From the NCBI GenBank assembly GCA_027405735.1, contig JAPEHQ010000007.1, forward strand, positions 1,017,001 to 1,081,000: a DNA stretch of 64,000 bases, given 5' to 3'. Shown in pieces: positions 1-11,026 of the stretch; the stretch's first letter is position 1; every line of letters starts with the position of its first letter. The notes under the pieces were generated by a model, which saw only the letters and a program-made list of their open reading frames with translations, was not told where the DNA came from and did no database searches. This DNA comes from Mucor racemosus (lineage: Eukaryota > Mucoromycota > Mucoromycetes > Mucorales > Mucoraceae). The translations under genes were made by a program, and so were the position numbers.

Positions 1-522
1 CAATTTCGTAAACATTTTTTCTACTCGCTTCAAAAAATATCACTGAAAAGAGCTGTATTTGGCGAACATTTCTTTTATAATATATTATTAGTAAAATATA
101 CTGACTAAAGCCCAACCCCCCCCCCATCAATGTATCTTATTTATACGCAAACCCAGCCCATAATCAGTTTAATTGTAGGAGGACCGCATGCTTGATAATG
201 CCATCTATAATTGGCATAATTCGCCCTCCATCTTATATGTGTATAATACATAAATAGTTTTAATACGTATGTATTTGTGAACATTTACTCTTATTCACTG
301 AATCATAAATATTTCCATTTGATAAAAACCTCAAAGCAGTAAATAATAGTTTACAATGATAAACAGTAATTCGATGATAACGGGTAACGGCTGTTACACA
401 CAGGACATAAAAGATAACAGAAATATACTTGTACCCAATGCTGAGAATGGATTACCACTAATAAACATTTATATTGGCGTCTGCAATCCTCTCTCTTTCT
501 CTCATTTTCCATTCATTTACAA
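1..522. other. AT-rich upstream spacer
   Basis: No gene seen. The last 60 bases before the first start codon are pyrimidine-rich (CTCTCTCTTTCTCTC-like, about 488-505), as expected for a fungal leader, and a TTTATATTGG stretch just upstream could serve as a TATA-like element. A short C-homopolymer lies near 115-124. Confidence 0.5.
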
Positions 523-1387
523 ATGAAACTATCTTTAAAACAATCTGTAATCCTTGCGCTAGGTATTGCCGCCACTGCCGATTCATGTCAAGAACTTCAA
601 GATCAAAAGACTATCGATGAATGCTACATGAAAATCGCTTTGGATTATGCTTTAATTCACAATCCTGGTTTTCCTTTTGGTGCCTTGATCGTAGATTATA
701 CTAAAAATGATATTTCATGTTATGGAGCAAATTCAAATAAAAAGAACAAGCTTCTTCATGGAGAAACTGCTGCTTTCTGGAAGTATGTTTTAAGTTATCT
801 AATGACTGTGCTAACAAAACTAACATTATTTTATAGTTGTACTGAAATGTATCCTTCTCCTACCAATGATGATATGTTTAACCCTGGATTAGATTGGTCT
901 CATCAAACATTGTATACTACCGGTGAACCTGTAAGTTATTAGATAGGCTTGAACTTCTATTATATTGACAATATATATATATAGTGCCCAATGTGTGCAT
1001 CTCAAAGCGTCTATCGTGGTGTTTCTCGTGTAGTTTGGGGTACATCAATTCCTGATATTAATAAGAGTGGAAGACAGCAATTAATGATTAGCATGTAAGT
1101 AATGTATAGAATATCCGTAAACAAGTTATTAAGCTAAATTTCTCAGGCATGATGTTGTCGCTTCTGCTAAAATTGGTGCCAATCTTCCTAATACTGAGAT
1201 TCCAATCCTTGAAGGTGGTGTTTTAAAGGATGAGTGTGATCATGCTTTCTGGTGCGCATTTGAGGTCTTTAGAGATGATGAATATTATGCCGTCATGATT
1301 AAAGATGGCCATGAAAAGTACATTGATGACAGAAATGCTCGTTTCAAGTGCAAGACCGTGCCTAAGAATAATCACGATGAGCTCTAA
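523..1387 (+). CDS. Secreted-type cytidine/deoxycytidylate deaminase-fold protein
   Basis: Four exons, 523-782, 837-930, 985-1094 and 1147-1387, joined at GT-AG introns of about 54 bases; they give an uninterrupted 234-residue protein. The zinc-binding deaminase signature is visible as HGE near residue 79 (the metal-binding His and proton-shuttle Glu) and, only after splicing, PCPMC near residue 118 (two Cys ligands). This places it in the CMP/dCMP, guanine and tRNA-adenosine deaminase superfamily, which hydrolyses an exocyclic amine. The first 20 residues (Lys, then a hydrophobic core, then an Ala-rich stretch before Cys22) look like a signal peptide, unusual for a nucleoside deaminase and suggesting secretion or vacuolar residence. 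The substrate cannot be read from sequence. The gene stands alone, with 950 bases to the next start. The fold is firm; activity and location are inferred. Confidence 0.8.
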
Positions 1388-2340
1388 ATGATCAAATGTA
1401 TATATGGTTAACAGCCACTCCATGTAAAATTACGCTGTAAATAGTAATTTATTTTTATTTTTAACATGGCTAACAGCAACTGCCATGCCTAAAAAACACG
1501 CTGTACATAAACAAAAATATATAACTTTAAATACATATGAATAATAAGGTCCATTAGAAGTAGGATATGCAATTATCTTAAAGAAGATGTTTCACATGTA
1601 CAAGCAAGATCTATATTATTGAGCGATTGTTAGCTTGAAGAAAGGAACAGCAGTTGCTTTCTAAATGATTGCTAGCAAGACAAATGTTTGAATGTAATTT
1701 TGTGAAATTTCACGTACCACTGCTTTAAAGAGCTTTAACAGCTCTTCAAAGTGCTGACAATTGAATTATATCTTACTAACACATTTCATGACGTTCGGAA
1801 CTTGCTTTCATATTCTTATTTGATAGCATTTAGGCTTAATATTTGAGAGAATGCAACAACAGATATGCTATAGAAAACTTAATTTTGATTGCACATACTA
1901 AAAACAGACAACAATAATGCACATGTGCCTTCTGATATAGATAGTACTTTTTCCGTATATTTACATTTTTACCTTTATAAGTTACTGTAAAAATACTAAA
2001 TCAGAGATAGCAGGTATATCTGATATTTCCTACCCTTTATGAGTTTATACTTTGGTAATGATAAAAACCAGTTATCATTATCTCTTCGTGTAACATTTTT
2101 TTTATGATGTTCTCTATCTATCTCTCAGCATTTTGTTCAACCTGTAATCTTTATCATTGAACTATTCTGGCTTTGTTATCTTAATTAAGCATATGATGTT
2201 TGATACTCATATAATACAATTTCACATTGTACTATCTTATCCTTGTGCGAAATATTATAATTTCCCATGAAAAAAAATTGAACACATATATAAATGTTTA
2301 ATTTCGATTGAATTGGGCTTTCTTTATCAAAAACCAAAAA
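1388..2340. other. Spacer with promoter of the next gene
   Basis: No coding region seen. An imperfect direct repeat follows the deaminase stop: two units of roughly 35 bases, each ending in ACGCTGTA (about 1408-1440 and 1466-1505). A 7-bp perfect hairpin (AAGAGCT/AGCTCTT) sits near 1728-1746. Confidence 0.4.
2287..2294 (+). promoter_or_regulatory. TATA box of the IPNS-like oxygenase
   Basis: TATATAAA lies 47 bases upstream of the ATG at 2341. It is the only good TATA match near that start. Position and consensus support it; no transcript evidence is available. Confidence 0.45.
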
Positions 2341-3453
2341 ATGTCTACTTCAACTATTACTTCTGCTGCTGCTGCATCTGTTGCTGTACCAAGCTCTCAA
2401 AGAGAATTTACTTGCGTCGATTTGTCAGATTTTGACAATCGTCGAGATGAAATTACCAAAACCCTTATGGGTGCTGCTACGACTCAAGGTTTCTTTTATG
2501 GTATGTAATATAAATAGTAATTTGGGAATTCAGCTCATTGACTCATAAACAACTCTATAGTTGTAAACCATGGAATTGAGATCAAGGATATTCGTAGCAT
2601 GTTTCAAGCTAGTCATGATTTCTTTGCTTTAGATGATAGTATCAAGGCAAAATATCCAATTGATGTAAGCAGAAATGCTGGATGGGAGAAATTAGCACAA
2701 ATCAGGCCCTCAACTGGTGTTGCTGATCTTAAAGAATCTATGCAACTTGGTTTCCATAATATGGAAGACATTTGGCCCTCTCTTGATGATTCTCCAACCT
2801 TTCGTCCTACTGGTGAAAAGTTCATGAACCAATGTAATGAAGTTTCTACTAAATTGCTCACTTGTTTAGCCCTTGGTCTTGGCTTTGAAGAGGATTTCTT
2901 TACCAAATGTCATGATATTGAAAAGGTGGATTGTCTCAACACATTGCGCTGTCTTCATTATCACGATATTACTGGTCAAACTTTCCCTCCCGAATACTGG
3001 CGTGCTGGCGCTCATACTGACTTTGACACATTGACTTTGTTGTTTCAGCGCCCTGGTGAGAACGGGCTTGAAGTTTGTCCTGGTCGAGAAGCATCAACTG
3101 AATTTGGTCATGGAGATTCATGGACACCTGTTAATCCAGAAGAGGGTGATATTGTTTGCAATATTGGTGATATGATTATGCGTTGGTCCGATGATCAATT
3201 GAAGAGCAACTTCCATCGTGTTCGTGCTCCTATCGTTGGAGAATATCAAGGTCCTCGTTACTCTATTGCTTACTTTAATCAAGCAAATAAATCTGCTGTC
3301 ATTCAAGGGCGTACTCGTTATCCTGATCCTATTACTGCCGGTGATTTTATCAAGCAAGCAATGGAAAGAAACTACCGTGCTCTCCAAGAACTCAAGGCCA
3401 AGAAGGAGGAATCCCCTGCTCAACCTTCTGCTATCAGCACTATTGCTGCTTAA
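2341..3453 (+). CDS. Isopenicillin-N-synthase-like Fe(II)/2-oxoglutarate oxygenase
   Basis: Two exons, 2341-2500 and 2561-3453, separated by a 60-base GT-AG intron, give 350 residues. The ATG at 2341 is chosen because the frame upstream opens only with TTG and a TATA box lies 47 bases before it. After splicing, the N-terminal DIOX_N segment reads GFFYVVNHGI, typical of plant and fungal 2OG oxygenases. The Fe(II) facial triad is present: H205-x-D207 in AHTDFDTLTLL and H272 in NFHRVRAP. R286-Y-S288 (GPRYSIAYF) is the 2-oxoglutarate carboxylate-binding RxS motif. The family hydroxylates, desaturates or cyclises small molecules; the substrate is not predictable here. Length is normal. A second, unrelated 2OG oxygenase (TauD type) lies 2.7 kb downstream on the other strand, but nothing shows the two share a pathway. 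Confidence 0.88.
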
Positions 3454-3880
3454 ATTTATTTCAATTATTTGTATATTTATATCTCTCTTACAGAGGAATA
3501 AGGAGTTACTGTATATATTATAGAACATGGCTTATTCTTCTCTTTTTTGACCTTTCTCGGTAAGAGGGAACATATTTCTTGCGGTGCAGCCAAATCCGCG
3601 TTAAAAACCTGTGTAAATAAAAAAATCCTTTTCTTTTTTCAACCTTGAATTAATACATGATATGTATATCTTTTTAAAAATTTCAAAGTGGGGTATGCAT
3701 TTAGCTATAATGTAATGTGTCATACATTTCAGTTTCATTCATGCAAAACCTTGCCTTATCCCTTCTATAAATACTACAAGGAAATCATTACATGATCCCT
3801 TGTAGATTTATCTGTCTTGTTACAATCCTTTTACTTTTATTTATTCACTAATAAATATCTAATTTACAAATAAGAACACC
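3454..3880. other. 3' flank of the oxygenase gene
   Basis: AT-rich, no open frame of note. It contains the presumed 3' UTR (AATAAA-like signals near 3617) and ends where the dispersed repeat begins. Confidence 0.4.
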
Positions 3881-5590
3881 AACCTTCATCAATCCAGTGA
3901 CCACCAATTTATAATAACAAGAATAATATCTATAAGCATATTATCCACCTTTGTTGTTAGTCCAAAATTACAGATCATTACAATGTTAGCGCATCGGTCT
4001 TCTTTCTCAGGTGTAACAACAATTAGTATAGTAACTAGCCTTGGTTGATTAAGTGTTATTTGTAGCTGTGTCAATGTCGAATAATAAATGCGTACATATA
4101 ACTGTTGATACCTGTTTTAAAATAAAAAGATTAATATCAGACTATGCATTTATTATTATCCTAACATTAATCTAATATTGACATGAAATCGATTATAAAA
4201 TTTAAATTCCAAAATTGAGGTATTAATTTTTTGTATTCGCAAAATACATCCAACTGAAAGTTACATTATATTTTTTGTTTCAGCCAAAAATATTGATTTT
4301 TCATCGAGATAATCAAAATAATAGTCGATATCACAGCTTATAGTTTGTGATAACTGGATTCCAAAATTTATTTTAAAAAATGGACGAAAAATGATGAAAA
4401 AAACAAAATCGTTTAATTGATCATGAACTGCAAAGTAAGTCGACCTACTATATTAAATAGTTTTTGTACAGTTTTGAATTCTGCATCCATCTAAATAAAA
4501 TTCAGGCAAACATTTTACATTAAATTTTGCGTAAAATGCAATTGAAATTTTGGAGGTTTTTTGAAGATACACATCACTTTTTATAAGCATATTTAAAATA
4601 TAAGTAATTGGCAGGATGCGCAACAACAGTATCTATCGATTGAGCTATTTTTGAACCTTTTAGCTGCATTTTTCGTAGAGAAAGCGAGATTTTTGTCCGA
4701 ATTTTTTTCAGATTCAGAATTTGGGATGAGGGTATATAAGGGAAAAATGGAAGCTAGAAATGGAGGTACCTTTTTGTACACATTTTTGAGGATATCTCCA
4801 CGAAAAATCAATATTTTGAAAAACTCTAAATTGATTTCGAGAGAGCTTAACGAGCTTCATGACATGAATGTAAAAAAAATATTGCTCAATTTAGCCAATA
4901 TTTTGAAACCTATTATAGAAATGTCAAAAAAAAATGAAAAAAAATAAAGGTGCTCAGACTTTTTTTATATTCAAATACGTTATAGGGCACTTTAAAACAA
5001 GTAAATTTTATTATTAAAAAATGTTAGTATAGCTTAATTCTTTCTGGAGATATGAAGCCTCAAAGTTTTCAATCCATTAGCAGTGAAATACGCGTAAACA
5101 ATCTGAAACCTTAGCACTGAAAAATTAATACCAACTGTAAAAAGTAGGATATTTCCGGATACTTGTTTTTGGATTACAGGTGAGCATCTCAGGTACATTG
5201 GCATATATGTTTTTCTTGGTGTTATTTACTGAAAAAAAAAGTAGAGCAGGGATAAAAAGTCGGACCCAGCTTTCAAGGGAAAAGCAGTGAATTTTACGCG
5301 TTTTTGAGTCTTTCATGAGATATAAAATAAATTTAAGGATAGGTGGCATAATGCGATTAATTTACTTCTACTTAGTAGTGTCTAGGGTATATCTTAAAGA
5401 ATATTTATTATGAGGTTAGCTATAAAAAAGAGGACACGCTATGATTTTGAAGTTTGGAAACCATGAATATTGAATTTTTTGAAAATTCAAATTTTGCTCT
5501 AGCAGATACCTACAAAAAAAGGAGGAGGGGGGGGTACAAATCTCATTTTAACTTATAGGATAATAATTTTCCAAGTTATAATTGTTCAAG
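3881..5590 (+). repeat. Dispersed repeat family 1, copy A (uninterrupted)
   Basis: Closely similar sequence recurs on the minus strand at about 29210-30620 (copy B) and on the plus strand at 49700-52390 (copy C). Landmarks shared by all three are the motif GATTTTTCGTCGAGATAATC (here with A at one position), a block ending in a long ORF with RVYKGKMEAR (4651-4947), CAAAGTTTTCAATCC near 5055, and an ACGCGTTTTTGAGTCTT block near 5300. Copy A has the site occupied by a 1.1-kb insertion in copy C (TATCCA near 3951) still intact. No terminal inverted repeats, LTR or recognised transposase were seen, so the class is unknown. The end near 5590 is set from a diverged relative at 15130-15260 and is approximate. 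Confidence 0.75.
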
Positions 5591-6125
5591 GTGACTCCAC
5601 TTGAAAGATTGTAAAGTAAGCATTTCGAATTATATCTTTTTTCCAGCGTTATTGCCATGTAATATGTTACATGCTCGACAGAGTCAATTATTTCTTGTTA
5701 GCAATTCCGTATGCCGATCTATGTAAATCTGCTTATTTTACAGCAATACTTTAAGAAAAGCTTCAGCTTGGATCAGTCTTTCAATTTTCTCTTCAAAATG
5801 ATTAACCTATTTCTGTCTTCTTGATAATGAGACAAACTAACGAATAATATTTGTAAATTTATTAATGCAAGGGTTATTCCTGAATCATCATATGAAGATC
5901 CAATATAATTCATAAAATCAGGGCAAATTAATTATATATTTCATTTGATTGACCAACAATGATAGGCTTTATAACAAGAAAAATACAAGTTTTTATGGAA
6001 AAAGCAAATTATTTTTTATTTATTTTTGTTTTTAATAGCATAAGGGATACAGAACATTATAATATGGGAAGGGCGAAATTAATCAATAACTCTACAAATT
6101 CCAACATACAAGGTAAAAAAAAAGC
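5591..6125. other. Spacer before the TauD-like gene
   Basis: AT-rich, no coding signal. It holds the presumed 3' UTR of the minus-strand oxygenase that ends at 6126. Confidence 0.4.
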
Positions 6126-7265
6126 TTATTCAGCCTCTAAAGGAACAACTTGCTCACCAGCATATTCATAGTTATAATCAGCCTTTACAAATGGCATAGG
6201 CACGCTCACATCCTTTGGGTTTACCATAAACCAAAGACGTAAAAGATGACGAGTTTGACCTGGTTTGTCTGTATAAGCAGTACGGGCATGTAAAATAGAA
6301 TGATTTGCAACGAATTGAACATCACCAACTTGTAATTTCATGTTTAAAGCTTCACGTTCACACAAATCTTGAATATAACGCATTGCTTCAAATTTTTCTT
6401 CTTCTACAGTAACTTCAGGGAATCTATTGACAGTTTCGAAAAAGTGAGGACCCCAGAATGTAAATAAACGTTCTTGGAAATAAGTTAAAGGAGAAGCAGC
6501 CAAATATCCAGGCTCGTTAGGACCGTGCTCACCTTTGCGATCCCATAACCAAGGTTGCTTCATAAGTTCAACAATGTCAGGACGTAATTCTCTCAAGCGA
6601 TTATATACAGTGTGAGAGGAAATGATTGAGCTTAAACCGCCATCGGTGCCTTCATTCAAACACAAAAGAGCGACAATATCAGTACCATCGACATGGAATG
6701 GCTGAGCCTTGCGGGTAGCATAAATACGAGTGGTAGGATCATCTTCCTTATAGACAGCCTTGGTAGTAGAACCCTCAGTTAAATCCTTGACATGTCCCAA
6801 TACATGGCCTTTACCGTTTTGTGGCTTACGAGAACCGATGTATGATCCAATACCCATAAAGAAAATAGCTTGCTCTTTACGTTCATAGTTGGTAATGGGG
6901 AAACCACGGAATAAACCAAAGCCTAAACCATGGAAAAGATCTTCACGCTCCTTGAGAATAACGTTATGGAAATGCTTGAGGGGAAAATTCTCGGGCTTGA
7001 TTTCACCAAGAGGAAGATCAAGAGAGACAAAATGCTTGATGGCTTGATCAACATCAGCAATATCCTCGGGTGTAAAGTAGTAGATCCATTTTTCAGGTTG
7101 AGATTCGAGTTGCTTACCATCCCAAACGGAAGCACCGGTAATACGATCAGGATAAACAGCTTGAGCAGTGTGGTTGTCACCATCAAGAGAGAAACCACGC
7201 CAAGTGGTGGCAGAGTTATCAGTGGAAGGAACAGTAGTAGGTTGAATTGTTGCAGCGGCAGACAT
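6126..7265 (-). CDS. TauD/TfdA-family Fe(II)/2-oxoglutarate dioxygenase
   Basis: Single-exon gene of 379 residues, the usual length for fungal alpha-ketoglutarate-dependent sulfonate/TfdA-type dioxygenases. The double-stranded beta-helix signature is complete: H191-V-D193 in QPFHVDGTD, the distal H326 in LHARTAY, and R339/R343 in RHLLRLWF, which bind the 2-oxoglutarate carboxylate. Members oxidise sulfonates, phenoxyacetates, gamma-butyrobetaine or other small acids using O2 and 2-oxoglutarate; the Trp/Phe-rich fungal branch is mostly uncharacterised. No signal peptide; the N-terminal 20 residues are Ser/Thr/Ala-rich and disordered. The absence of introns contrasts with most neighbours. A TATAAAAG box lies about 62 bases upstream of the start. 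The family call is firm; the substrate is unknown. Confidence 0.88.
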   Translation of the reverse strand: MSAAATIQPTTVPSTDNSATTWRGFSLDGDNHTAQAVYPDRITGASVWDGKQLESQPEKWIYYFTPEDIADVDQAIKHFVSLDLPLGEIKPENFPLKHFHNVILKEREDLFHGLGFGLFRGFPITNYERKEQAIFFMGIGSYIGSRKPQNGKGHVLGHVKDLTEGSTTKAVYKEDDPTTRIYATRKAQPFHVDGTDIVALLCLNEGTDGGLSSIISSHTVYNRLRELRPDIVELMKQPWLWDRKGEHGPNEPGYLAASPLTYFQERLFTFWGPHFFETVNRFPEVTVEEEKFEAMRYIQDLCEREALNMKLQVGDVQFVANHSILHARTAYTDKPGQTRHLLRLWFMVNPKDVSVPMPFVKADYNYEYAGEQVVPLEAE

Positions 7266-9171
7266 TATGTTGTTGATATAAAAGCAAATTAGATAAGTCT
7301 AGCAAATAAACAAGTAAAAAACTAGGCTTTTATAATTACTAGTAACCTATTCATCTTATGACGAGTATGAAGAGTTTATTGCGTGATAAACAAGATATTA
7401 CAACATTTTAGTTGAAATTATTGCCTTTGATTACAGATTGCGCCATCCAGATTTCGAATTTGATCAACCCAAAATAACAACAATTTGCTCGGCGGTGGTT
7501 AAATACCCCACCATTTCTAAACTTTGCATAAATCGGAAGCATTCAGATAAACAATTCGAAAATCAACGCAATTTTGAATTGAAACTTGATACATACTTTT
7601 ATGTTTATAATAATAAAACCCTGCAAACATTTATCTGGATATATATGAAGTGCACATACATTTCAGATGAGACACATCTAATCCTTTATTTACGCCAGCA
7701 TATCAAATATATTCTCATTGGCTGTATATAGGGAGCTTTGCTATCATATGTAAAAAGATAAAAAGTCGATCTAATGATGTATGTACAATAATATAGATCC
7801 CGAGCCAAACATACAAATTAAACCAAATGGAATCATTATAATTTATTATTTTAAACGTAACAACTCCTTTTTTACTGTGATAAAAGAGATTCCGGGTAAA
7901 AAAAAAAAGAAAAAAAAAAAAAAAAAACTATAGCTGAAAAAACTGAAAACCCCTAATAAGAAAAAACTACGAATTATAATTTATATACACTACATAATGC
8001 TGGCAATTGGAATTACAAATAGCGTATATGTGATGCCTTAATTAATGGACTTATAAAATCATACAACCTAAATGACAGACGGGATGAAATCATTCATTTT
8101 ATAAACCCCTAAAGTTGCTATTTTACATATGTATATGATTGCAACTGAATAAATTACTGCTAGTTGTCGTACAAACATGTTCTCAGTGTTTAAATGTAGC
8201 GCAGTGAGAAAAAAAAATCACACACAGTATTTGTTATTTATTTATTCTTTATTTTCAAACCATGCAGTTTATTTCATACAGCCAAAAAAAAAAAAAAAAA
8301 AAGAAACGTCTGTTTTAAACAACAAATAATCCGACCTGATCACGCATTGTTGTTGTTTAAATACACAAAGAGAAAGGTCATTGTTCTCACAAGTAATTTT
8401 GCTCAGAAAGACCATGTAAAAAGGTGTAACTAGGTGTAACAATACCATGTTTTTTCCTGTCATTTTGGCCCATCGGTAAATGACTTCAAATACCCTCTGT
8501 CTCAAATTTGCACGTGTGCCCTGTTTATTTTAAGGAAAAGCAATCAAAAGGCTTCCTCTCTTCATTATATTTATTTTATAAACGGAGAAGAAAGAGCTTG
8601 CTAAGGAATGTTGAAATATAGTCGATTGAAAAATGTAACCTCAAATTCAGCGCTTTTGTATATATTGCATGCAATTTGATACTTTTCCTTTGAAAGAGAG
8701 ACAGTGTGTGCTTGAGATATAAAAGGAAACCAAGTTCTGGGCCAATCTTTCCTTTCTCTCTTTTTGTGCAAATACATATTCCCCTACACAACTGCTCTAT
8801 TTGCTCCTTGGGCTTTAAGGATCGGGTACTAGGTAAGGGGAAAAAGGTCTTTCAATCAGACACTTTCAAAGCACATGTTCCTTTCAAATTTTGTGTATTT
8901 TATGTCTTTCTCTGTATAAATATATTATTTGTATCCCAATGGAATACTACACCAAGAAACATGTTCTTTTTGTATATAAAAGTTGATCCCTTTTTTTCTT
9001 CTTCTTTCTCTTTCATTTCTTTTTTTCTTTTCCATATTCAATTTTTTGCTTTCCTTTTCGCTTTTATACACCATTCCAACAACAACAACAACAACAATAA
9101 AATTTGCGCGTTCGGTGTAAATCAACTTTGAACCAAAACCATTCATTCATTCATTCAATCCCTACTACGCC
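7266..9171. other. Long spacer with the leader of a small gene
   Basis: No conserved coding region seen; the open frames here overlap on both strands and look like chance. Homopolymer A tracts occur at 7899-7927 and 8284-8301. From about 8950 the plus strand is pyrimidine-rich and carries TATATAAAAG (8973-8982) followed by a CAACAACAA stretch (about 9078-9093), which fits a promoter and leader for the short gene at 9172. Confidence 0.4.
7327..7334 (-). promoter_or_regulatory. TATA box of the TauD-like gene
   Basis: TATAAAAG on the minus strand, 62-69 bases upstream of the ATG at 7265. Based on consensus and position only. Confidence 0.45.
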
Positions 9172-9429
9172 ATGACCGAACAAATTCAAAACGAACAATC
9201 AAATATGCCTACATTTGTAAAGCAACTTTTATTACTTGTCCTACCATCAAAGCAACAACAAGAGCAGGTTGACAACAAGAATCAAGGAAATAGTCCATTT
9301 GAAAAGATGTACTTTTCATTTCCCGCGCTTGAAGAGGACATTGATAATAGTAATACTTGTGGACAACAGCAAGATCATCGCCACAAAAGTAAATCTACAG
9401 CTACAGCAATTAATGGCATTTTATGTTGA
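9172..9429 (+). CDS. Small hypothetical protein (85 aa)
   Basis: Not recognised. The ORF follows a typical fungal leader: TATA-like TATATAAAAG about 190 bases upstream, a pyrimidine-rich stretch, then four ATTC units just before the start. The protein is Gln/Asn-rich, with a short hydrophobic helix (FVKQLLLLVLP, residues 15-25), an acidic segment around residues 57-62 and a terminal Cys. No signal peptide, transmembrane span or catalytic motif is evident. A CT microsatellite and AATAAA-like signals follow. The regulatory context is the main support; conservation cannot be tested here, so it may be a small regulatory peptide gene or a non-coding transcript with a chance ORF. Confidence 0.4.
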   Translation: MTEQIQNEQSNMPTFVKQLLLLVLPSKQQQEQVDNKNQGNSPFEKMYFSFPALEEDIDNSNTCGQQQDHRHKSKSTATAINGILC

Positions 9430-9431
<2 letters not shown>

Positions 9432-9464
<33 letters not shown>

Positions 9465-9466
9465 TT
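9432..9466. repeat. CT-rich microsatellite
   Basis: Near-perfect (CT)n run of about 30 bases directly after the stop of the 85-residue ORF. A (TTTC)n run follows at about 9680-9706, immediately before the start of the dehydrogenase gene, where it probably forms a pyrimidine leader. Confidence 0.85.
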
Positions 9467-9719
9467 TTATCCACTGTAAATCCTTTTTCTTTTTCCCTCT
9501 TTCTGTACATTACGATCCATCATTATAATAATAGCATTTCATAAATAATACAATAGTAATAATAATAATAAACATCTTTTTTTTTTTTCAATGTAACCTT
9601 TGATTTGTAAGACCTTAGGCGGCATTTATTTTTACAATAGCATATCTTTTGAGAGCTAAAATAGTTTACACGATTAACTTTTTCTTTCTTTCTTTCTTTC
9701 TTTCTTTAATACATATACT

Positions 9720-11026
9720 ATGACAAAACAAATTGTTCTCATCACTGGATGCTCTAAAGGCGGTATAGGTAAAAAGTTTTATAATAGTCGTAATTCTAAA
9801 AATAGAGCTTATCTCTCGTTTTTTAAACAAGGTTATGCTCTTTCCAAAAAGTTTGCTCAAGAAGGAAATCATGTCATTGCAACAACTCGAAATATTGATG
9901 CATTAGAAGGGTTAGAAGGTACGTTTCTAATTTTTAAAGAACCGAGTCAACTTGCTAATAAAATCATAGAATTTGGATGCGAAAAGGAAGCATTAGATAT
10001 CAATGATCAAAAATCAATTGATACGGTTGTTCAGGTATGCAAATAATCATATCTTATTAATAAAAGATGACTCACCATTCTATGTGTGTGTATAAATATT
10101 AGAAAATTATTGATAGAGTTGGTCATATTGGTAAATAGAAAAAAAAATCCCCCTCCCCCCAGTGATGGTGCTGTTACTCAAAAATACAAATATAATTATC
10201 AAATGTAGATGTGTTGATCAATAATGCAGGTGCACCGTAAGTTGTTGTTATTGCTGCTGCTGCTGCTGCTGCCGCCGCTTTATTTTTATTTATTCATTTG
10301 ATTAATATATAGTGCTGTTGGTGCATTGATGGACATTGACTTGCAAGTAGCACATCAATGTATAAATACCAATGTTTTTGGTACACTTGCCATGTCAAAA
10401 TCTGTTGCTCTTCATATGGCCAAAAGAGGATCAGGTAAAATTGTAAATATTGGTTCTGTTGTAGGTTATGTTAGTACACCTTGGGCTGGTATTTATGCCA
10501 TGTCAAAGGCTGCTGTTCATTCCATGTCTGATACTTTACGTCTTGAATTAAAACCTTTTGGTATTCAAGTTGTTGTTGTTGCACCTGGTGCAATTAAATC
10601 AAACTTTGGTAATGCTGGTGCTAAAATAGTCAAAGTCCCTGAAGGTAGTAAATGATATTTTCTCCTAGTTTATAATAACTGCTTTAATTGAAAAATGAAT
10701 TGTGTTAGATTCCCTCTACACTTCTGTGGCCAAGTTTATTATTGCTCGTGCCAACTTGTCTCAAGGTATTTTTAACTTGTTTATCCCTAGTAGTTACATG
10801 TGATGATAATAACAATAATTCAAAACTAGGCGCTGGTAATACTCCCAATGATGTATTTGCCACACACGTCGTCAAAAAAATTCTTCAACCTGTATCTCCT
10901 AAATACATTACGTATGGTGCTACATCTTGGGTATTTCTCTTGTTTTATTATCTTCCTTTCTTTATCAAAGATTTGATCTTTTATAAAAAGTTTGGTGTTG
11001 ATCAGTTAAAACCAAAGAAAGACTAA
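9720..11026 (+). CDS. Short-chain dehydrogenase/reductase, Ayr1-like
   Basis: Eight exons: 9720-9768, 9832-9918, 9970-10034, 10103-10130, 10209-10236, 10313-10644, 10709-10765 and 10830-11026. The joins keep frame and give 280 residues. The first two introns have no in-frame stop, but removing them restores the Rossmann motif (TGCSKGGIGYALSKKFA) and the ALDINDQ acidic turn, which is why they are called. Splicing also makes INNAGAP. The catalytic set is S133 (NIGSVVG) and Y146-x3-K150 (YAMSK). A hydrophobic stretch (WVFLLFYYLPFFI) near the C terminus followed by a basic tail suggests membrane association. This layout resembles yeast Ayr1, an NADPH-dependent 1-acyl-dihydroxyacetone-phosphate reductase of lipid droplets and ER; other lipid or sterol SDRs are possible. 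Exons 4 and 5 are only 28 bases each. Confidence 0.85.
10249..10278. repeat. Intronic GCT/GCC triplet repeat
   Basis: About nine tandem GCT/GCC triplets inside intron 5 of the dehydrogenase gene. Being intronic, length change would not alter the protein. Confidence 0.7.

Noticed and set aside
2613..2906. 97-codon antisense ORF within the IPNS-like oxygenase gene
   Set aside because: Antisense shadow of a clearly coding exon with conserved catalytic residues on the other strand.
3118..3528. 136-codon antisense ORF across the 3' end of the same gene
   Set aside because: Shadow frame; no domain and no promoter signals.
7438..7731. 97-codon ORF upstream of the small gene
   Set aside because: AT-rich composition, no motif, no clear start context; probably chance.
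9919..9939. A 21-base GT-AG intron in the dehydrogenase gene
   Set aside because: Too short for splicing; the 51-base alternative ending at 9969, with a CTAAT branch-point-like motif, gives a better SDR match.
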